From contig NZ_QWKK01000002.1 of assembly GCF_009911695.1 (NCBI RefSeq), positions 1-64,000 of the forward strand: DNA of 64,000 nucleotides. Reading direction: 5' to 3'. Shown here in pieces: positions 33,496 through 42,574 of this stretch. Below the pieces are notes generated by a model. It saw nothing but the letters and a program-made list of their open reading frames with translations, was not told where the DNA came from and did no database searches. Position 1 is the stretch's first letter; every line of letters begins with the position of its first letter. This DNA is from Enterorhabdus sp. P55 (lineage in GTDB: Bacteria; Actinomycetota; Coriobacteriia; Coriobacteriales; Eggerthellaceae). Made by a program: the position numbers and the translations under genes.

Positions 33496-35560
33496 AGAAT
33501 ACGTACACCTTGGTGCCGCGGGGGATGTTGTCGTAGATCCACTTGGCGTTCTGCAGCTCCAGGCGGACGCAGCCGTGGGACAGCTGCATGCCGACGCGGT
33601 TGTCCTGAGGGGAGCTGGGCGTCGGGCGCTTGTTGTAGAGCGTCGAGTGGAACAGGTAGTTGCCGCGGAACTGCGTGTAGTAGAAGCAGCGGGACGCGCC
33701 TGAGTCGAAGTAGTAACCCTTGCTTCCAACGGTGAAGTAGCCCTTGACGGTGGGGGTGGCCGGAGCGCCGGGGGCGCACAGCCAGCTCTGCTGGAGCGAC
33801 CAATGGCCCTGGGAGCCGTGGTAGACGTTTACGCGCGTGTTGGCGGTGTCCACCAGGATGAGCCAGGGCGTAGAGCTCGCGATGCCCTGGGCCTTGGCGT
33901 TCATGGACGCGGAGGGGTCGATCCAGGCGCCGTTGGAGGCGAAGTCGTACCAGGTGCCGCCGATGCGCTGGCGTCCGGTCACCATGGCGCCGGAGCCGCT
34001 CAGGTAGTACCAGGTGCTGCCCAGTTGAAGCCAGCCGGTGGCCATGGCGCCGCTATCGCTCAGGTAGTACCAGGCACCGTTCACGGCCTTCCAGCCCGTG
34101 GCCATCTCGCCGTTCTTGGAGGGTTCGAGCCAGTACCAGGAGCCATTGACGGCGGCCCATCCCGTGCGGATGGCGCCAGCGCCGTCGGTCAGGTACCATT
34201 TGCCGTCCACCTGCACCCAGCCGGTGGCCAGCTTGCCGCCCTTGGCGGGATCGGCGTAGAAGCGGCATCCTGCGGCGTTCTGCCAGCCGGTGAGGGGCTT
34301 GTCGTCCTTGCCCTTGAGGGCGATGCCGCCATCGGCAAGTTTCATTCCGATGGCATTGAGGGCGCCGTTGGCGTCAGCGAAGAGCATGGTCTTGCTGTCC
34401 TTGGTGACCCAGGTGCGCGCGACCATAGCTCCCGAGGCGACGGAATAGTACTCCCTGCCGTTGGCCTCGTAGAATCCGGTGGCCATCTCGCCGTGTTTGG
34501 AGGGCTCGAGCCAATACCACTTGCCGTCAGGGCGGATCCAGCCGGATACGGTGGCGCCGGAACTGTCGGCCCAGTACCACTTATCGCCGATGAGCGACCA
34601 GCCGTTCATACGACAGGAGCCGTCGGGGCCGGAGGTGTACCAGCGGCCGTTGGCCTGGTAGAGTCCGGTGGCCATCTCGCCGTGCTTGGAGGGCTCGAGC
34701 CAGTACCACAGCCCATTGGGCTTGATCCAGCCGGAGGCCGTGGCGCCCGATGAAGTCGTCCAGTACCACTTGCCATTCACGAGCGACCAGCCGCCCATGC
34801 GGCAGGCGCCGTCACCGCCCGAGGTGTACCAGCGGCCATTCGCCTGATAGAGGCCGGTGGCCATGGCGCATTCGGCCGCGGGCTCCAGCCAGTACCATTT
34901 GCCGCGGTCGAGCAGCCAGCCGCGGTGCATGGAGCCGTTGCCGTTAAGGTAGTACCACTTGCCGCCGAGGAAGATCCAGCCGCCTGACTGCATGGCGCCA
35001 GAGCCGTTGGAGTAGTACCAGTTGCCCGTCGTGTCCTGGTAGCGTCCCGTGCGCATGAGGCCGCCCTGGGTCGGATCGAGGTAGTACCACGTGCCGCCCT
35101 CCTTGAGCCAGCCGGTACGGGCCTTGCCGTCGGCATTGCCGTAGTGCCACTGGCCCTTATCGTCCTTGTTCCAGCCGGGCTTGTAGGTGACGGGCTTCTC
35201 GGGCTCGGGCTTCGGATCCGGCTTGGCGTCGGGCTTGGGGTCGGGGGTCGGATCCGGCTTGGAGTCGGGAGTCGTGGGCTTTTCCTGATCGGTGGCCGGA
35301 GGAGTGGTGGGATCCTTCTCGTCTGTAGTCGGCGGTGTCTGCGTGCCCGAGCCGGTGTCCGGCTTGGTCGTCGGAGAGTCGCCGTCCGTCTCCCCGGCCT
35401 TGGCGTCCTCGTTGGCGTCGGTCACGGCCTCCTCGGGAGCGGCCTGTTCCGCGGCCCATGCCCCGAACAGGTGGGGGGACACGAAGAACGTGCCGCTCAA
35501 CAGGAGGAGTGCGAGCGTCATCCCCATGACGCGATTGCCCAGGTGTTCCTTCTTATACAT
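33494..35560 (-). CDS. Secreted L,D-transpeptidase (YkuD) with choline-binding-type repeats
   Basis: The 688-residue protein has a signal peptide (residues ~1-37, ending near AWAAE), a Pro/Thr/Lys-rich linker to ~130, about 18 GW-type wall-binding repeats (~130-545), and a C-terminal YkuD domain with the catalytic motif LSHGCVRLELQNA (Cys near residue 660). YkuD enzymes form 3-3 peptidoglycan crosslinks or attach proteins. The repeats should hold it on choline-bearing wall polymer. AAGGGGAT precedes the ATG. Three 63-residue (189-base) repeat units in the middle are near-identical, indicating recent tandem duplication. Confidence 0.9.
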   Translation of the reverse strand: MYKKEHLGNRVMGMTLALLLLSGTFFVSPHLFGAWAAEQAAPEEAVTDANEDAKAGETDGDSPTTKPDTGSGTQTPPTTDEKDPTTPPATDQEKPTTPDSKPDPTPDPKPDAKPDPKPEPEKPVTYKPGWNKDDKGQWHYGNADGKARTGWLKEGGTWYYLDPTQGGLMRTGRYQDTTGNWYYSNGSGAMQSGGWIFLGGKWYYLNGNGSMHRGWLLDRGKWYWLEPAAECAMATGLYQANGRWYTSGGDGACRMGGWSLVNGKWYWTTSSGATASGWIKPNGLWYWLEPSKHGEMATGLYQANGRWYTSGPDGSCRMNGWSLIGDKWYWADSSGATVSGWIRPDGKWYWLEPSKHGEMATGFYEANGREYYSVASGAMVARTWVTKDSKTMLFADANGALNAIGMKLADGGIALKGKDDKPLTGWQNAAGCRFYADPAKGGKLATGWVQVDGKWYLTDGAGAIRTGWAAVNGSWYWLEPSKNGEMATGWKAVNGAWYYLSDSGAMATGWLQLGSTWYYLSGSGAMVTGRQRIGGTWYDFASNGAWIDPSASMNAKAQGIASSTPWLILVDTANTRVNVYHGSQGHWSLQQSWLCAPGAPATPTVKGYFTVGSKGYYFDSGASRCFYYTQFRGNYLFHSTLYNKRPTPSSPQDNRVGMQLSHGCVRLELQNAKWIYDNIPRGTKVYVF
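34481..35048 (-). repeat. 189-base tandem duplication inside the L,D-transpeptidase wall-binding region
   Basis: The segment beginning GGCCATCTCG at 34481 recurs at 34670 and, as GGCCATGGCG, at 34859, an exact 189-base (63-residue) spacing. Each unit encodes the run MATG.YQANGRWYTSG..G.CRM..WSL then GKWYW. High similarity between units suggests expansion by recombination; the right limit is approximate. Confidence 0.7.
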
Positions 35561-35651
35561 GCTATCCCCTTGCCTCGCATGGTTAACGATTCGATAACGT
35601 ACGTCATTCTACTCCTCGACCCTCGTCTGCTGGGAAAGGATCGAGGAGGGG

Positions 35652-37727
35652 TCAGCCAGCCAACGCCCCATTGAGGGCGAACGAGTAGACCTTGCCATCG
35701 ATGATCTGCCGGCCCGTCACCATGGCGCCGGAGCCGCTCAGGTAGTACCAGGTTCCGTCGAGCTGCAGCCAGCCGGTGCGCATGGCACCGGAGCCCGGCT
35801 GTAGGTAGTACCAGGTGCCTCCCAGCTTGAGCCACCCCTCGGCCATGGCGCCTGAGCTGCGGAGGTAGTACCAGGTGCCGTTGACGTTCTGCCAGCCGGT
35901 GAGCATGGCGCCGGAGCCGTTGGAGAGGTACCACGTGCCGCCCACCTGGTACCAGCCGGTGGCCATGGCGCCGCCGGGCTTGAGCCAGTACCACGTGCCG
36001 TTGACGAGCTTCCAGGCGTTCTCGGTCATGGCGCCCGAGGGCTCCAGCCAATACCAGGTGCCGCGGTCGTTGAGCCACCCGTTCGCCCGCATGGCGCCCG
36101 ATCCGTCGGAGTAGTACCAGGCGCCGTTCGCCCGGTACCAGCCGGTGCGCATCTTCCCGTCGTCACCGAGCCAATACCAGGTGCCGCCCAGGTTGAGCCA
36201 GCCGGTCTGCATGGCGCCGGATGGGCCTAGGTAGTACCAGGTGCCGCGGTCAAGCAGCCAGCCGCCCGGGCGCATGGCGCCGGAGCTGTCGAAGAAGTAC
36301 CAGGCGTTGCCGTCGTGAGCCCAGCCGATGGCCATGGCTCCGTTGGCGGTGAGGTAGTACCAGGTACCGCCCAGGGCCTTCCATTGGCTCTCAGTTGCCG
36401 TGGCGGAGCTTTCGAACCAGTACCAGCGGTTGTCGCGGGCTATCCAGCCGGAAAGAGGGGCCTGCTTGCCATTGACGTAGCTTGTCAGATACGGCGAGCT
36501 CGTACGGGTGCGAAAAGTTTGGTTTGCGCTGTCGACATTGGTGGTCAGTCCGTCCTTAGAGAACGTGACGACGATGGCCGGCTTGCCGTCTTGGGCGGCT
36601 TCCTCTGCGGTGAAGTGTCGTGCGTTGGCGGAGGCGAGGGCGGAGATGAGCTCGTTAGTCGCGTGGTTGTACTGTCCGGTCTGAACCGCGATGGCGCTCG
36701 GAGTGGAAGGAGACGCCAAGATCGCGCGAAGGTAGTTCGCCGAGTTCGATCCCGGGCCGCCATGGTGTCCTATCTTCAGAAGGTCGACGTGGCCGAGGGT
36801 TTTGGCCAGCGCATCCTCGTCCCCGTTGTAATTGTTAATGTCGCCGGCGAGGAAGGCTCGCTTTCCGAATGCCTCCACCTTCACGCCCCAGCAGAAGTCG
36901 TTGGCGTCGGCAGTGGGCTTCGTCTTGTATTCCTCATCATAGTTGACGATCTCGATATCCATAGCGCCGAGCTTGAAGCGGGCGGTTTCGGGGGTAAGGC
37001 TCTGAATGAGTTCGGAATCGGCGGTTTCGGCGGCGGAAACAAGCTGGTCGTAGACGTAGAGGTTATCCCAAAGACGGGGGTGCGACTTCCAGGCCGCGAG
37101 CGCCTTCGAGTCTGAGGGATCGGGGCGCTTGCCGCCCTGGATGTACTCGTCCTTGTACTCCGGGGTGTAGACGCGCTCGGGCTTGAACGTCTCGATGACG
37201 GTGTCGGCGCCACCGATATGGTCGCTATGGGGATGCGTGCCGATGAAGAAGTCGAGGTTATCCTCGGTGACGCCTACCTTTTTCATGTAGGCGACAAGCT
37301 GCTGCTCGACGCCGGCACCGTGGGTGATGCCGGGTCGCTCTGCCGGATAGCGTGGGTCGCTTCCGTCGGGATAGTCGCTGTCCTCGGCGGCATCCACCAG
37401 GCCGAACCGGCCGTTGGACTCCAGCAGGATGGCATCGGAGTAGCAGAACGAGAGCACATGAATGCGGGTTGCGCCGGGCGCCGAAGGCTTTTCAGGCGCG
37501 GGGGCCTCTTTGGCCTGAGGCGCTGGAGTCGCCGCCATGGCCTCGCGTGCCTCCCGAATCGCCCGGTCGTCGATGTCACGTTGGGTGAGCGTCGTCTCCC
37601 CACTTTCCCCAGGCGCAGCCAGGGCGGTGGCGGGGAGCGTGAGCGTGGTTGCCAGGGTGAGTGCGAGGGCGGCGCGGAAGGCGCGATGGGCGGTGGTTTT
37701 CTTGGCGATGGGGGTGCTGCAGTGCAT
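35652..37727 (-). CDS. pce: Pce-like phosphocholine esterase: metallo-beta-lactamase domain with choline-binding-type repeats
   Basis: The 691-residue protein has a signal peptide (~1-38), a metallo-beta-lactamase-fold domain (~85-400) with the zinc motif THPHSDHIGG and a later HHGGPGS, then about 12 GW-type repeats. The order and internal blocks (RLWDNLYVYDQLVSAAE, FKLGAMDIEIVNYDEE, FLAGDINN) closely mirror pneumococcal Pce/CbpE, which removes phosphocholine from teichoic acid. This assignment comes from recalled family features, not a search. The likely role is trimming the decoration made by LicCA/LicD. GGAGGAACG precedes the ATG. A more general nuclease/hydrolase role remains possible. 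Confidence 0.85.
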   Translation of the reverse strand: MHCSTPIAKKTTAHRAFRAALALTLATTLTLPATALAAPGESGETTLTQRDIDDRAIREAREAMAATPAPQAKEAPAPEKPSAPGATRIHVLSFCYSDAILLESNGRFGLVDAAEDSDYPDGSDPRYPAERPGITHGAGVEQQLVAYMKKVGVTEDNLDFFIGTHPHSDHIGGADTVIETFKPERVYTPEYKDEYIQGGKRPDPSDSKALAAWKSHPRLWDNLYVYDQLVSAAETADSELIQSLTPETARFKLGAMDIEIVNYDEEYKTKPTADANDFCWGVKVEAFGKRAFLAGDINNYNGDEDALAKTLGHVDLLKIGHHGGPGSNSANYLRAILASPSTPSAIAVQTGQYNHATNELISALASANARHFTAEEAAQDGKPAIVVTFSKDGLTTNVDSANQTFRTRTSSPYLTSYVNGKQAPLSGWIARDNRWYWFESSATATESQWKALGGTWYYLTANGAMAIGWAHDGNAWYFFDSSGAMRPGGWLLDRGTWYYLGPSGAMQTGWLNLGGTWYWLGDDGKMRTGWYRANGAWYYSDGSGAMRANGWLNDRGTWYWLEPSGAMTENAWKLVNGTWYWLKPGGAMATGWYQVGGTWYLSNGSGAMLTGWQNVNGTWYYLRSSGAMAEGWLKLGGTWYYLQPGSGAMRTGWLQLDGTWYYLSGSGAMVTGRQIIDGKVYSFALNGALAG

Positions 37728-38080
37728 AGTGAACGTTCCTCCGAGACGTTTGTTGACCTTACGTTACTTTTCCAAAGCTCGATTGTATCAAAATCACTGA
37801 GACTGCAAGGTCGTTCGTAGCGGCGCGAGGGTCGTTCGTTCACCTTATATATAAGCGTCTCGGCGTACCCGGGGAAGGCGCGTGGAAGGCGCCGAATATC
37901 GCGGCTTCTTCACACACCCCTAGGGGAAAGATGCTATGATCGGCGCACCGAGGGGGTCAAACGTTGTAGTCGACCAAATGCAGTCCGCCCCCGCTTGCTT
38001 TGCCGCGTCGAGCCTACGCGTCGTGTCTCCTGGGGAGTCGCGTCGAGGCCCTGCGTGACGTGGAGAAGGGTGATCTCACC
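37728..38080. other. Divergent intergenic region between the Pce-like and lysozyme genes
   Basis: No gene is supported in these ~350 bases. They hold the divergent promoters of two secreted proteins. On the minus strand TTGCAG (37803-37808) and TACAAT (37782-37787) lie 15 bases apart as a possible promoter. Two copies of GGTCGTTCGT occur at about 37810 and 37831. On the plus strand TATGAT at 37935 is a possible -10. Confidence 0.45.
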
Positions 38081-39943
38081 ATGGATTTTGCCATCAGACG
38101 AATCCCGCTCATTGCCATCACTGCGCTTCTGGCCGTCGCCCTCGCTCCTGCGGCGGCCCTTGCCGTTGAGCCTGACGTTGCGCCCGACGTCTCTGACCCC
38201 AACGCCGACGTTCCCACCAGCTGGCGCTACCAGGAAGGCGAGCCCGTTCCCGTGGAAGGCGACGAAGCGCCCATCATGACCCTCAGCAACGATGCGCGCG
38301 CCCTCGCTCCCTGGTCGAAGGGGCCTGACGGCTACGTGAACAGCCGCGGCGAGGTCATTCCCAACGCCACGCGCAAAGGTGTCGACGTGAGCGAGTGGCA
38401 GGGTCTCATCAACTGGGAGAAGGTCAAGGCCGATGGCATCGACTTCGCCATCCTGCGCGTGGGCTATCGCCGCAGCCTCCCCATGGTGGACAAGCAATGG
38501 CTGCGCAACGTCGCCGAGTGCGAGCGCCTGGGCATTCCCTACGGCGTCTATATTTACAGCTACGGCAAGACCGTGGCGGATGCGACGGCGGAGGCCGACC
38601 ACATCATCGCCCAGCTCCAGAAGGGCGGCCACAAGCCCGTTTACCCCGTGTACTTCGATCTGGAGGAGAGCTCGATGGCCTCCACGTCTAACCGGGCGCT
38701 GCTGGGACAGATGGCCAAGGCGTTCTGCGAGAAAGTGGAGGCGGCGGGCTATCGTGCCGGCACCTACGCGAACCTCTACTGGTACAACACCTTCCTCACC
38801 GATCCGGTGTTTGATCGCTGGACGCGCTGGGTAGCCCAGTACAACTATCGGTGCGACTACAAGAAGCCCTATGACCTGTGGCAGTGCACAAGCCAAGGAT
38901 CTGTTGACGGCATCGTCGGCAACGTCGACCTCGACTTCCAGATAGGCGCTAACATCGGAAAGCCCCTAGGCTGGCATCAGGAGGGCGGAACCTGGTACTG
39001 GTACCAGCAGAACGGCGAGCCCTTCAAGGGCGCGGCGGATAAGCCCGCCTGGCTTTACATATCCGGCCGCTGGTACCTCTTCGACAAGGACGGCAAGATG
39101 CTCACCGGCTGGCAGGACGTTGAGGGCCAGCGCTACTATCTGAACGGCTCGGGTGCCATGGAAATCGGCTGGCTCAACCTGGGCGGCACCTGGTATTACC
39201 TGAGCAGCTCGGGCGCCATGGCGAAGGGTTGGCAGACCATCGGCGGGTCGCGCTACTACCTGGGCGACGATGGCAAGATGCGCGTCGGCTGGGCTGACGT
39301 GGACAAGGATCGCTACTACTTCACCTCCTCGGGAGCGGCTCATTCCGGGGGTTGGCTCAGCCAGGGCGGCACCTGGTACTGGCTCGAGTCCGGCGGCAAG
39401 ATGGCCAAGGGCTGGAAGGCCGTGGGCGGCACCTGGTACTACCTGGGCGATGACGGCAAGATGCGCACGGGATGGGCTCAGGTGGACAAGACCTGGTACT
39501 ACCTGGAGGCTTCCGGTGCCATGCGCGCCAACGGCTGGCTCAGCGTGAACGGGTCGTGGTACTGGCTCGAGCCATCGGGCGCCGTGGTCGAGAACGCTTG
39601 GCGCCTCGTCGGGGGAACCTGGTACTACCTCAAGGCCGGGGGCTACATGGCCACGGGCTGGGTGCTTGTCGACAAGACGTGGTACTGGTGCGATGCCTCC
39701 GGCGCCATGCGCGCCAACGGCTGGCTCAACCTGAGCGGCACGTGGTACTACCTGAGCGGCTCCGGCGCCATGCTCACCGGCTGGATCAACCTGGGCGGCA
39801 CCTGGTACTACCTGAGCAGCTCGGGCGCCATGGTGGCCAACGCATGGGTGGGAGACTACTATCTGACGGGCTCGGGCGCCATGGCCGTGAGCACGCAGAT
39901 CGGGCCTTGGCGCGTAGGCGCCGACGGCCGCTGGATACGCTAG
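38081..39943 (+). CDS. Secreted GH25 lysozyme with choline-binding-type repeats
   Basis: The 620-residue protein has a signal peptide (MDFAIRRIPLIAITALLAVA, cleavage near ALAVE) and a GH25 muramidase domain with GVDVSEWQG (catalytic Asp), the YGVYIYSYG strand, VYFDLEES (catalytic acidic pair) and DLWQCTSQG near its end. About 15 GW-type repeats and a conserved C-terminal cap, VGDYYLTGSGAM then GPWRVGADGRWIR, follow. It cleaves the MurNAc-GlcNAc bond, acting as an autolysin. ATG 38081 is chosen over 38000 because it yields a proper signal peptide and GGAGAAGG lies upstream. Pneumococcal LytC has the same enzyme-repeat pairing in reverse order. Confidence 0.92.
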   Translation: MDFAIRRIPLIAITALLAVALAPAAALAVEPDVAPDVSDPNADVPTSWRYQEGEPVPVEGDEAPIMTLSNDARALAPWSKGPDGYVNSRGEVIPNATRKGVDVSEWQGLINWEKVKADGIDFAILRVGYRRSLPMVDKQWLRNVAECERLGIPYGVYIYSYGKTVADATAEADHIIAQLQKGGHKPVYPVYFDLEESSMASTSNRALLGQMAKAFCEKVEAAGYRAGTYANLYWYNTFLTDPVFDRWTRWVAQYNYRCDYKKPYDLWQCTSQGSVDGIVGNVDLDFQIGANIGKPLGWHQEGGTWYWYQQNGEPFKGAADKPAWLYISGRWYLFDKDGKMLTGWQDVEGQRYYLNGSGAMEIGWLNLGGTWYYLSSSGAMAKGWQTIGGSRYYLGDDGKMRVGWADVDKDRYYFTSSGAAHSGGWLSQGGTWYWLESGGKMAKGWKAVGGTWYYLGDDGKMRTGWAQVDKTWYYLEASGAMRANGWLSVNGSWYWLEPSGAVVENAWRLVGGTWYYLKAGGYMATGWVLVDKTWYWCDASGAMRANGWLNLSGTWYYLSGSGAMLTGWINLGGTWYYLSSSGAMVANAWVGDYYLTGSGAMAVSTQIGPWRVGADGRWIR

Positions 39944-39988
39944 GGGACACGGCGCGCTGCGCGCCAAGGAGAAGGAAAGGGGAACGTC

Positions 39989-42415
39989 TTGCGCTCCCGT
40001 GAGAATCGACTTGCTCTGACCGGCGCCTTCGCGGCGCTCATGATGGCGGCGGCGCTGCTTCTCGGCGCCTCGGCCGCTTGGGCCACGGAAAGCGCGGAGG
40101 GGGAGGATCCCGGCGCCCAGGCCCGCTCCATCTCCTCCGCCCGCGTGATGGACAAGGCGGCTCCTGCCGCCAGCGCCGCCGATGCGGGCGGCGATGCCGG
40201 CGATAATGGCGATGACGGCAAGGAGGATCCCGACAAGCCCTTCACCATCGCCCTTGACCCCGGCCACGGCGGCAGCGACCCGGGCGCCCTCGGCAACGGC
40301 CTCCAGGAGAAGGACCTCAACTGGAAGATCGCCTTGGCCTGCAAGGCGGAGCTCGAGCAGTCCTACGATGCCCGCGTGGTGCTCACCCGGGCGGAGAACG
40401 AGTGCCCCTCGCTGGCCGAGCGCGTCGATCGCGCCCTCAACGCCGATGCCGACGTGTTCGTGAGCCTCCACATCAACAGCGGCGGTGTGGCCGTGCGCGG
40501 CGCCGAGGTCTACCACCCGAACAACGCGACCTACCACCAGGAGCTCTACGCGCGGGGCCAGGGTCTCGCCCGGAGCATCCTGGCCGAGCTGCAGGGGCTG
40601 GGGCTGCCCAACCGCGGCCCGAAGATTCGCAACACCGAGGCGGGCGGCACGTACCCTGACGGCTCGGCCTCGGACTACTATGGCGTTATCTACCACTCCC
40701 GCCGAGCCGGCCTGCTCGGCATCATCGTCGAGCACGCCTTCATCACCAACGCCAGCGACGCGGTGCTCCTGCGCAGCGATGCGACGCTGACGCGCATCGG
40801 CCAGGCTGATGCGCGCGGTATCGCCGAGTACTACGGCCTGGCCGTCACCCCTGGCTGGAAGCAGGTCAATGGCAAGTGGAAGCACCATGACGGCACGAGC
40901 TATGCCGTGGGCGGCTGGCGCCAGGTGGACGGCGCATGGTACCTCTTCGACGGGTCGGGCTTCATGCTCACCGGATGGCAGGCCGTCGGCGGCACCTGGT
41001 ACTACCTGAACGGATCGGGGGCCATGCACACCGGCTGGCTCAACGACCGCGGCACCTGGTACTACCTCAAGCCGGACTCCGGCGCCATGGCCACGGGCTG
41101 GGTGGAGGTGGACGGCTGCCGCTACTACCTGAACGGGTCGGGCGCCATGCAGGCCGGCGGCTGGAAGGCCATCGGCGGCCAGTGGTACTGGCTCCACGGG
41201 AGCGGCGCGGCAGCTACCGGCTGGCTCAACGATCGCGGCACCTGGTACTGGCTCGACAAGGCGACGGGAGCCATGGCCACCGGGTGGGTGCTTGACGGCA
41301 AGACCTGGTACTGGTGCGACGGATCGGGCGCCATGCTGCACAGCCAGTGGCTTAACCGCGGGGGCACCTGGTACTACCTGACGGGGTCGGGCGCCATGGC
41401 CACCGGTTGGATCAACCTGGGCGGTACCTGGTATTGGCTCGACAAGGAGTCCGGCGCCATGGCTACGGGCTGGGCTCACGATGGAACCGCCTGGTACTTC
41501 ATGGAGGGGTCGGGCGCCATGCGCCGCGGTCCGGCATGGCTCAACCAGGGCGGCACGTGGTACTGGCTCTATCCCTCCGGCGCTATGGCCACCGGGTGGC
41601 TCAACGACCGCGGCACCTGGTACTATCTCAAGCCGGGCTCCGGCGCCATGGCCACGGGCTGGGTTGAGGTCGACCGCCAGCGCTACTACCTGACGCCGGG
41701 ATCCGGTGCCATGCACGTTGGTTGGCTCAAGCTCGACGGCGCCTGGTACTACCTGGAGGCCTCGGGCGCGGCGGCGCGCGGCTTGCGCACCGTCGGCGGA
41801 GTGGAATACCGCTTCGACGCCAAGGGCTTGTGGGTGGACGATCCCGACCTGCCCGAGGCGCTCAAGCCGGCGCTCACCGGCATCATGGGCACGGTCGAGG
41901 TGAAGCCGGCCGATCTAGCGGCGCTCTACGAGGCCAAGGCCAAGGCGAGCGGCGGGAAGATCGTCTACCCGGCTGAGGCCCTGGGGCGCGGCGGCGCCCC
42001 CGACATCGCCGCCTTCTGCGCCATCGTCACGGAGGAGGCCGCTGCCGAGGGCGTACGCGCCGACGTGGTGTTCGCCCAGATGATGGTGGAGACCGGCTGG
42101 CTGCGGTTCGGCGGCGACGTGAAGGTGGAGCAGTTCAACTTCGCCGGCTTAGGGGCCACGGGCGGTGGCGTGCCCGGCAACTCCTTCCCCGACGTGCGCA
42201 CGGGCGTGCGCGCCCAGGTGCAGCACCTTAAGGCCTACGCTTGCGCCCAGCCGCTCAAGCAGGACTGCGTCGATGAGCGCTTCAAGTACGTCACCCGCGG
42301 CTGCGCGCCCTACGTGGAGTGGCTCGGCATCCCCGATAACCCCGAGGGGAAGGGCTGGGCTGCCGATGCCGGCTACGGAAAGAAGCTCCTGGCCGTGATG
42401 GCGGAGATAGGGTAG
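39989..42415 (+). CDS. Bifunctional autolysin: N-acetylmuramoyl-L-alanine amidase, choline-binding-type repeats, glucosaminidase
   Basis: The 808-residue protein has a signal peptide (~1-32), an Amidase_3 zinc domain (~75-285) with LDPGHGGSDPGALG, LHINSGG and IIVEHAFITN, about 15 GW-type repeats (~290-610), and a C-terminal glucosaminidase-type domain with VFAQMMVETGWLRFGG and FNFAGLGATGGG. It would cut both the peptide stem and the glycan strand of peptidoglycan, with the repeats holding it to the wall polymer. The start is TTG, preceded by AGGAGAAGGAAAGGGG, with no better in-frame start that preserves the signal peptide. It follows the lysozyme gene at 45 bases and may be co-transcribed. 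Confidence 0.9.
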   Translation: MRSRENRLALTGAFAALMMAAALLLGASAAWATESAEGEDPGAQARSISSARVMDKAAPAASAADAGGDAGDNGDDGKEDPDKPFTIALDPGHGGSDPGALGNGLQEKDLNWKIALACKAELEQSYDARVVLTRAENECPSLAERVDRALNADADVFVSLHINSGGVAVRGAEVYHPNNATYHQELYARGQGLARSILAELQGLGLPNRGPKIRNTEAGGTYPDGSASDYYGVIYHSRRAGLLGIIVEHAFITNASDAVLLRSDATLTRIGQADARGIAEYYGLAVTPGWKQVNGKWKHHDGTSYAVGGWRQVDGAWYLFDGSGFMLTGWQAVGGTWYYLNGSGAMHTGWLNDRGTWYYLKPDSGAMATGWVEVDGCRYYLNGSGAMQAGGWKAIGGQWYWLHGSGAAATGWLNDRGTWYWLDKATGAMATGWVLDGKTWYWCDGSGAMLHSQWLNRGGTWYYLTGSGAMATGWINLGGTWYWLDKESGAMATGWAHDGTAWYFMEGSGAMRRGPAWLNQGGTWYWLYPSGAMATGWLNDRGTWYYLKPGSGAMATGWVEVDRQRYYLTPGSGAMHVGWLKLDGAWYYLEASGAAARGLRTVGGVEYRFDAKGLWVDDPDLPEALKPALTGIMGTVEVKPADLAALYEAKAKASGGKIVYPAEALGRGGAPDIAAFCAIVTEEAAAEGVRADVVFAQMMVETGWLRFGGDVKVEQFNFAGLGATGGGVPGNSFPDVRTGVRAQVQHLKAYACAQPLKQDCVDERFKYVTRGCAPYVEWLGIPDNPEGKGWAADAGYGKKLLAVMAEIG

Positions 42416-42473
42416 CGGACCTGCGATCACGCCTCCCTCCCGTCGGCATTCGGGCGGATGCTGCCGGACGCTG

Positions 42474-42535
42474 CGGATTGCCCCCTCGCTCAGACTGCTT
42501 TCGTGCGGTGGCGAGGGGGCAATCCGTTGTATAAT
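42474..42535 (+). terminator. Large hairpin followed by a -10-like element
   Basis: A perfect 16-bp stem (42474-42489 with 42511-42526, 21-base loop) sits between the autolysin and the protease genes. It can end transcription of the former, though its tail TTGTATAAT is not a clean T run. TATAAT at 42530-42535, 40 bases before the next start, may be the -10 for the protease gene, so hairpin and promoter adjoin. Confidence 0.55.
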
Positions 42536-42574
42536 GCCGGGAGCTGATCCCCCGAGCACCACGGAGGTCGAACG

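Noticed and set aside
38966-41716. A 916-codon open frame on the minus strand across the lysozyme and autolysin genes.
   Set aside because: It is the antisense shadow of GW-repeat coding sequence, with low-complexity Pro/Gly/Val/His composition and no domain; the plus-strand genes have signal peptides, catalytic motifs and ribosome sites.
39000-42000. Regular direct repeats that could be taken for a CRISPR array.
   Set aside because: The repeats are ~60 bases apart in frame and encode the GW..G.WYY wall-binding units; there are no unique spacers of constant length and no cas genes.
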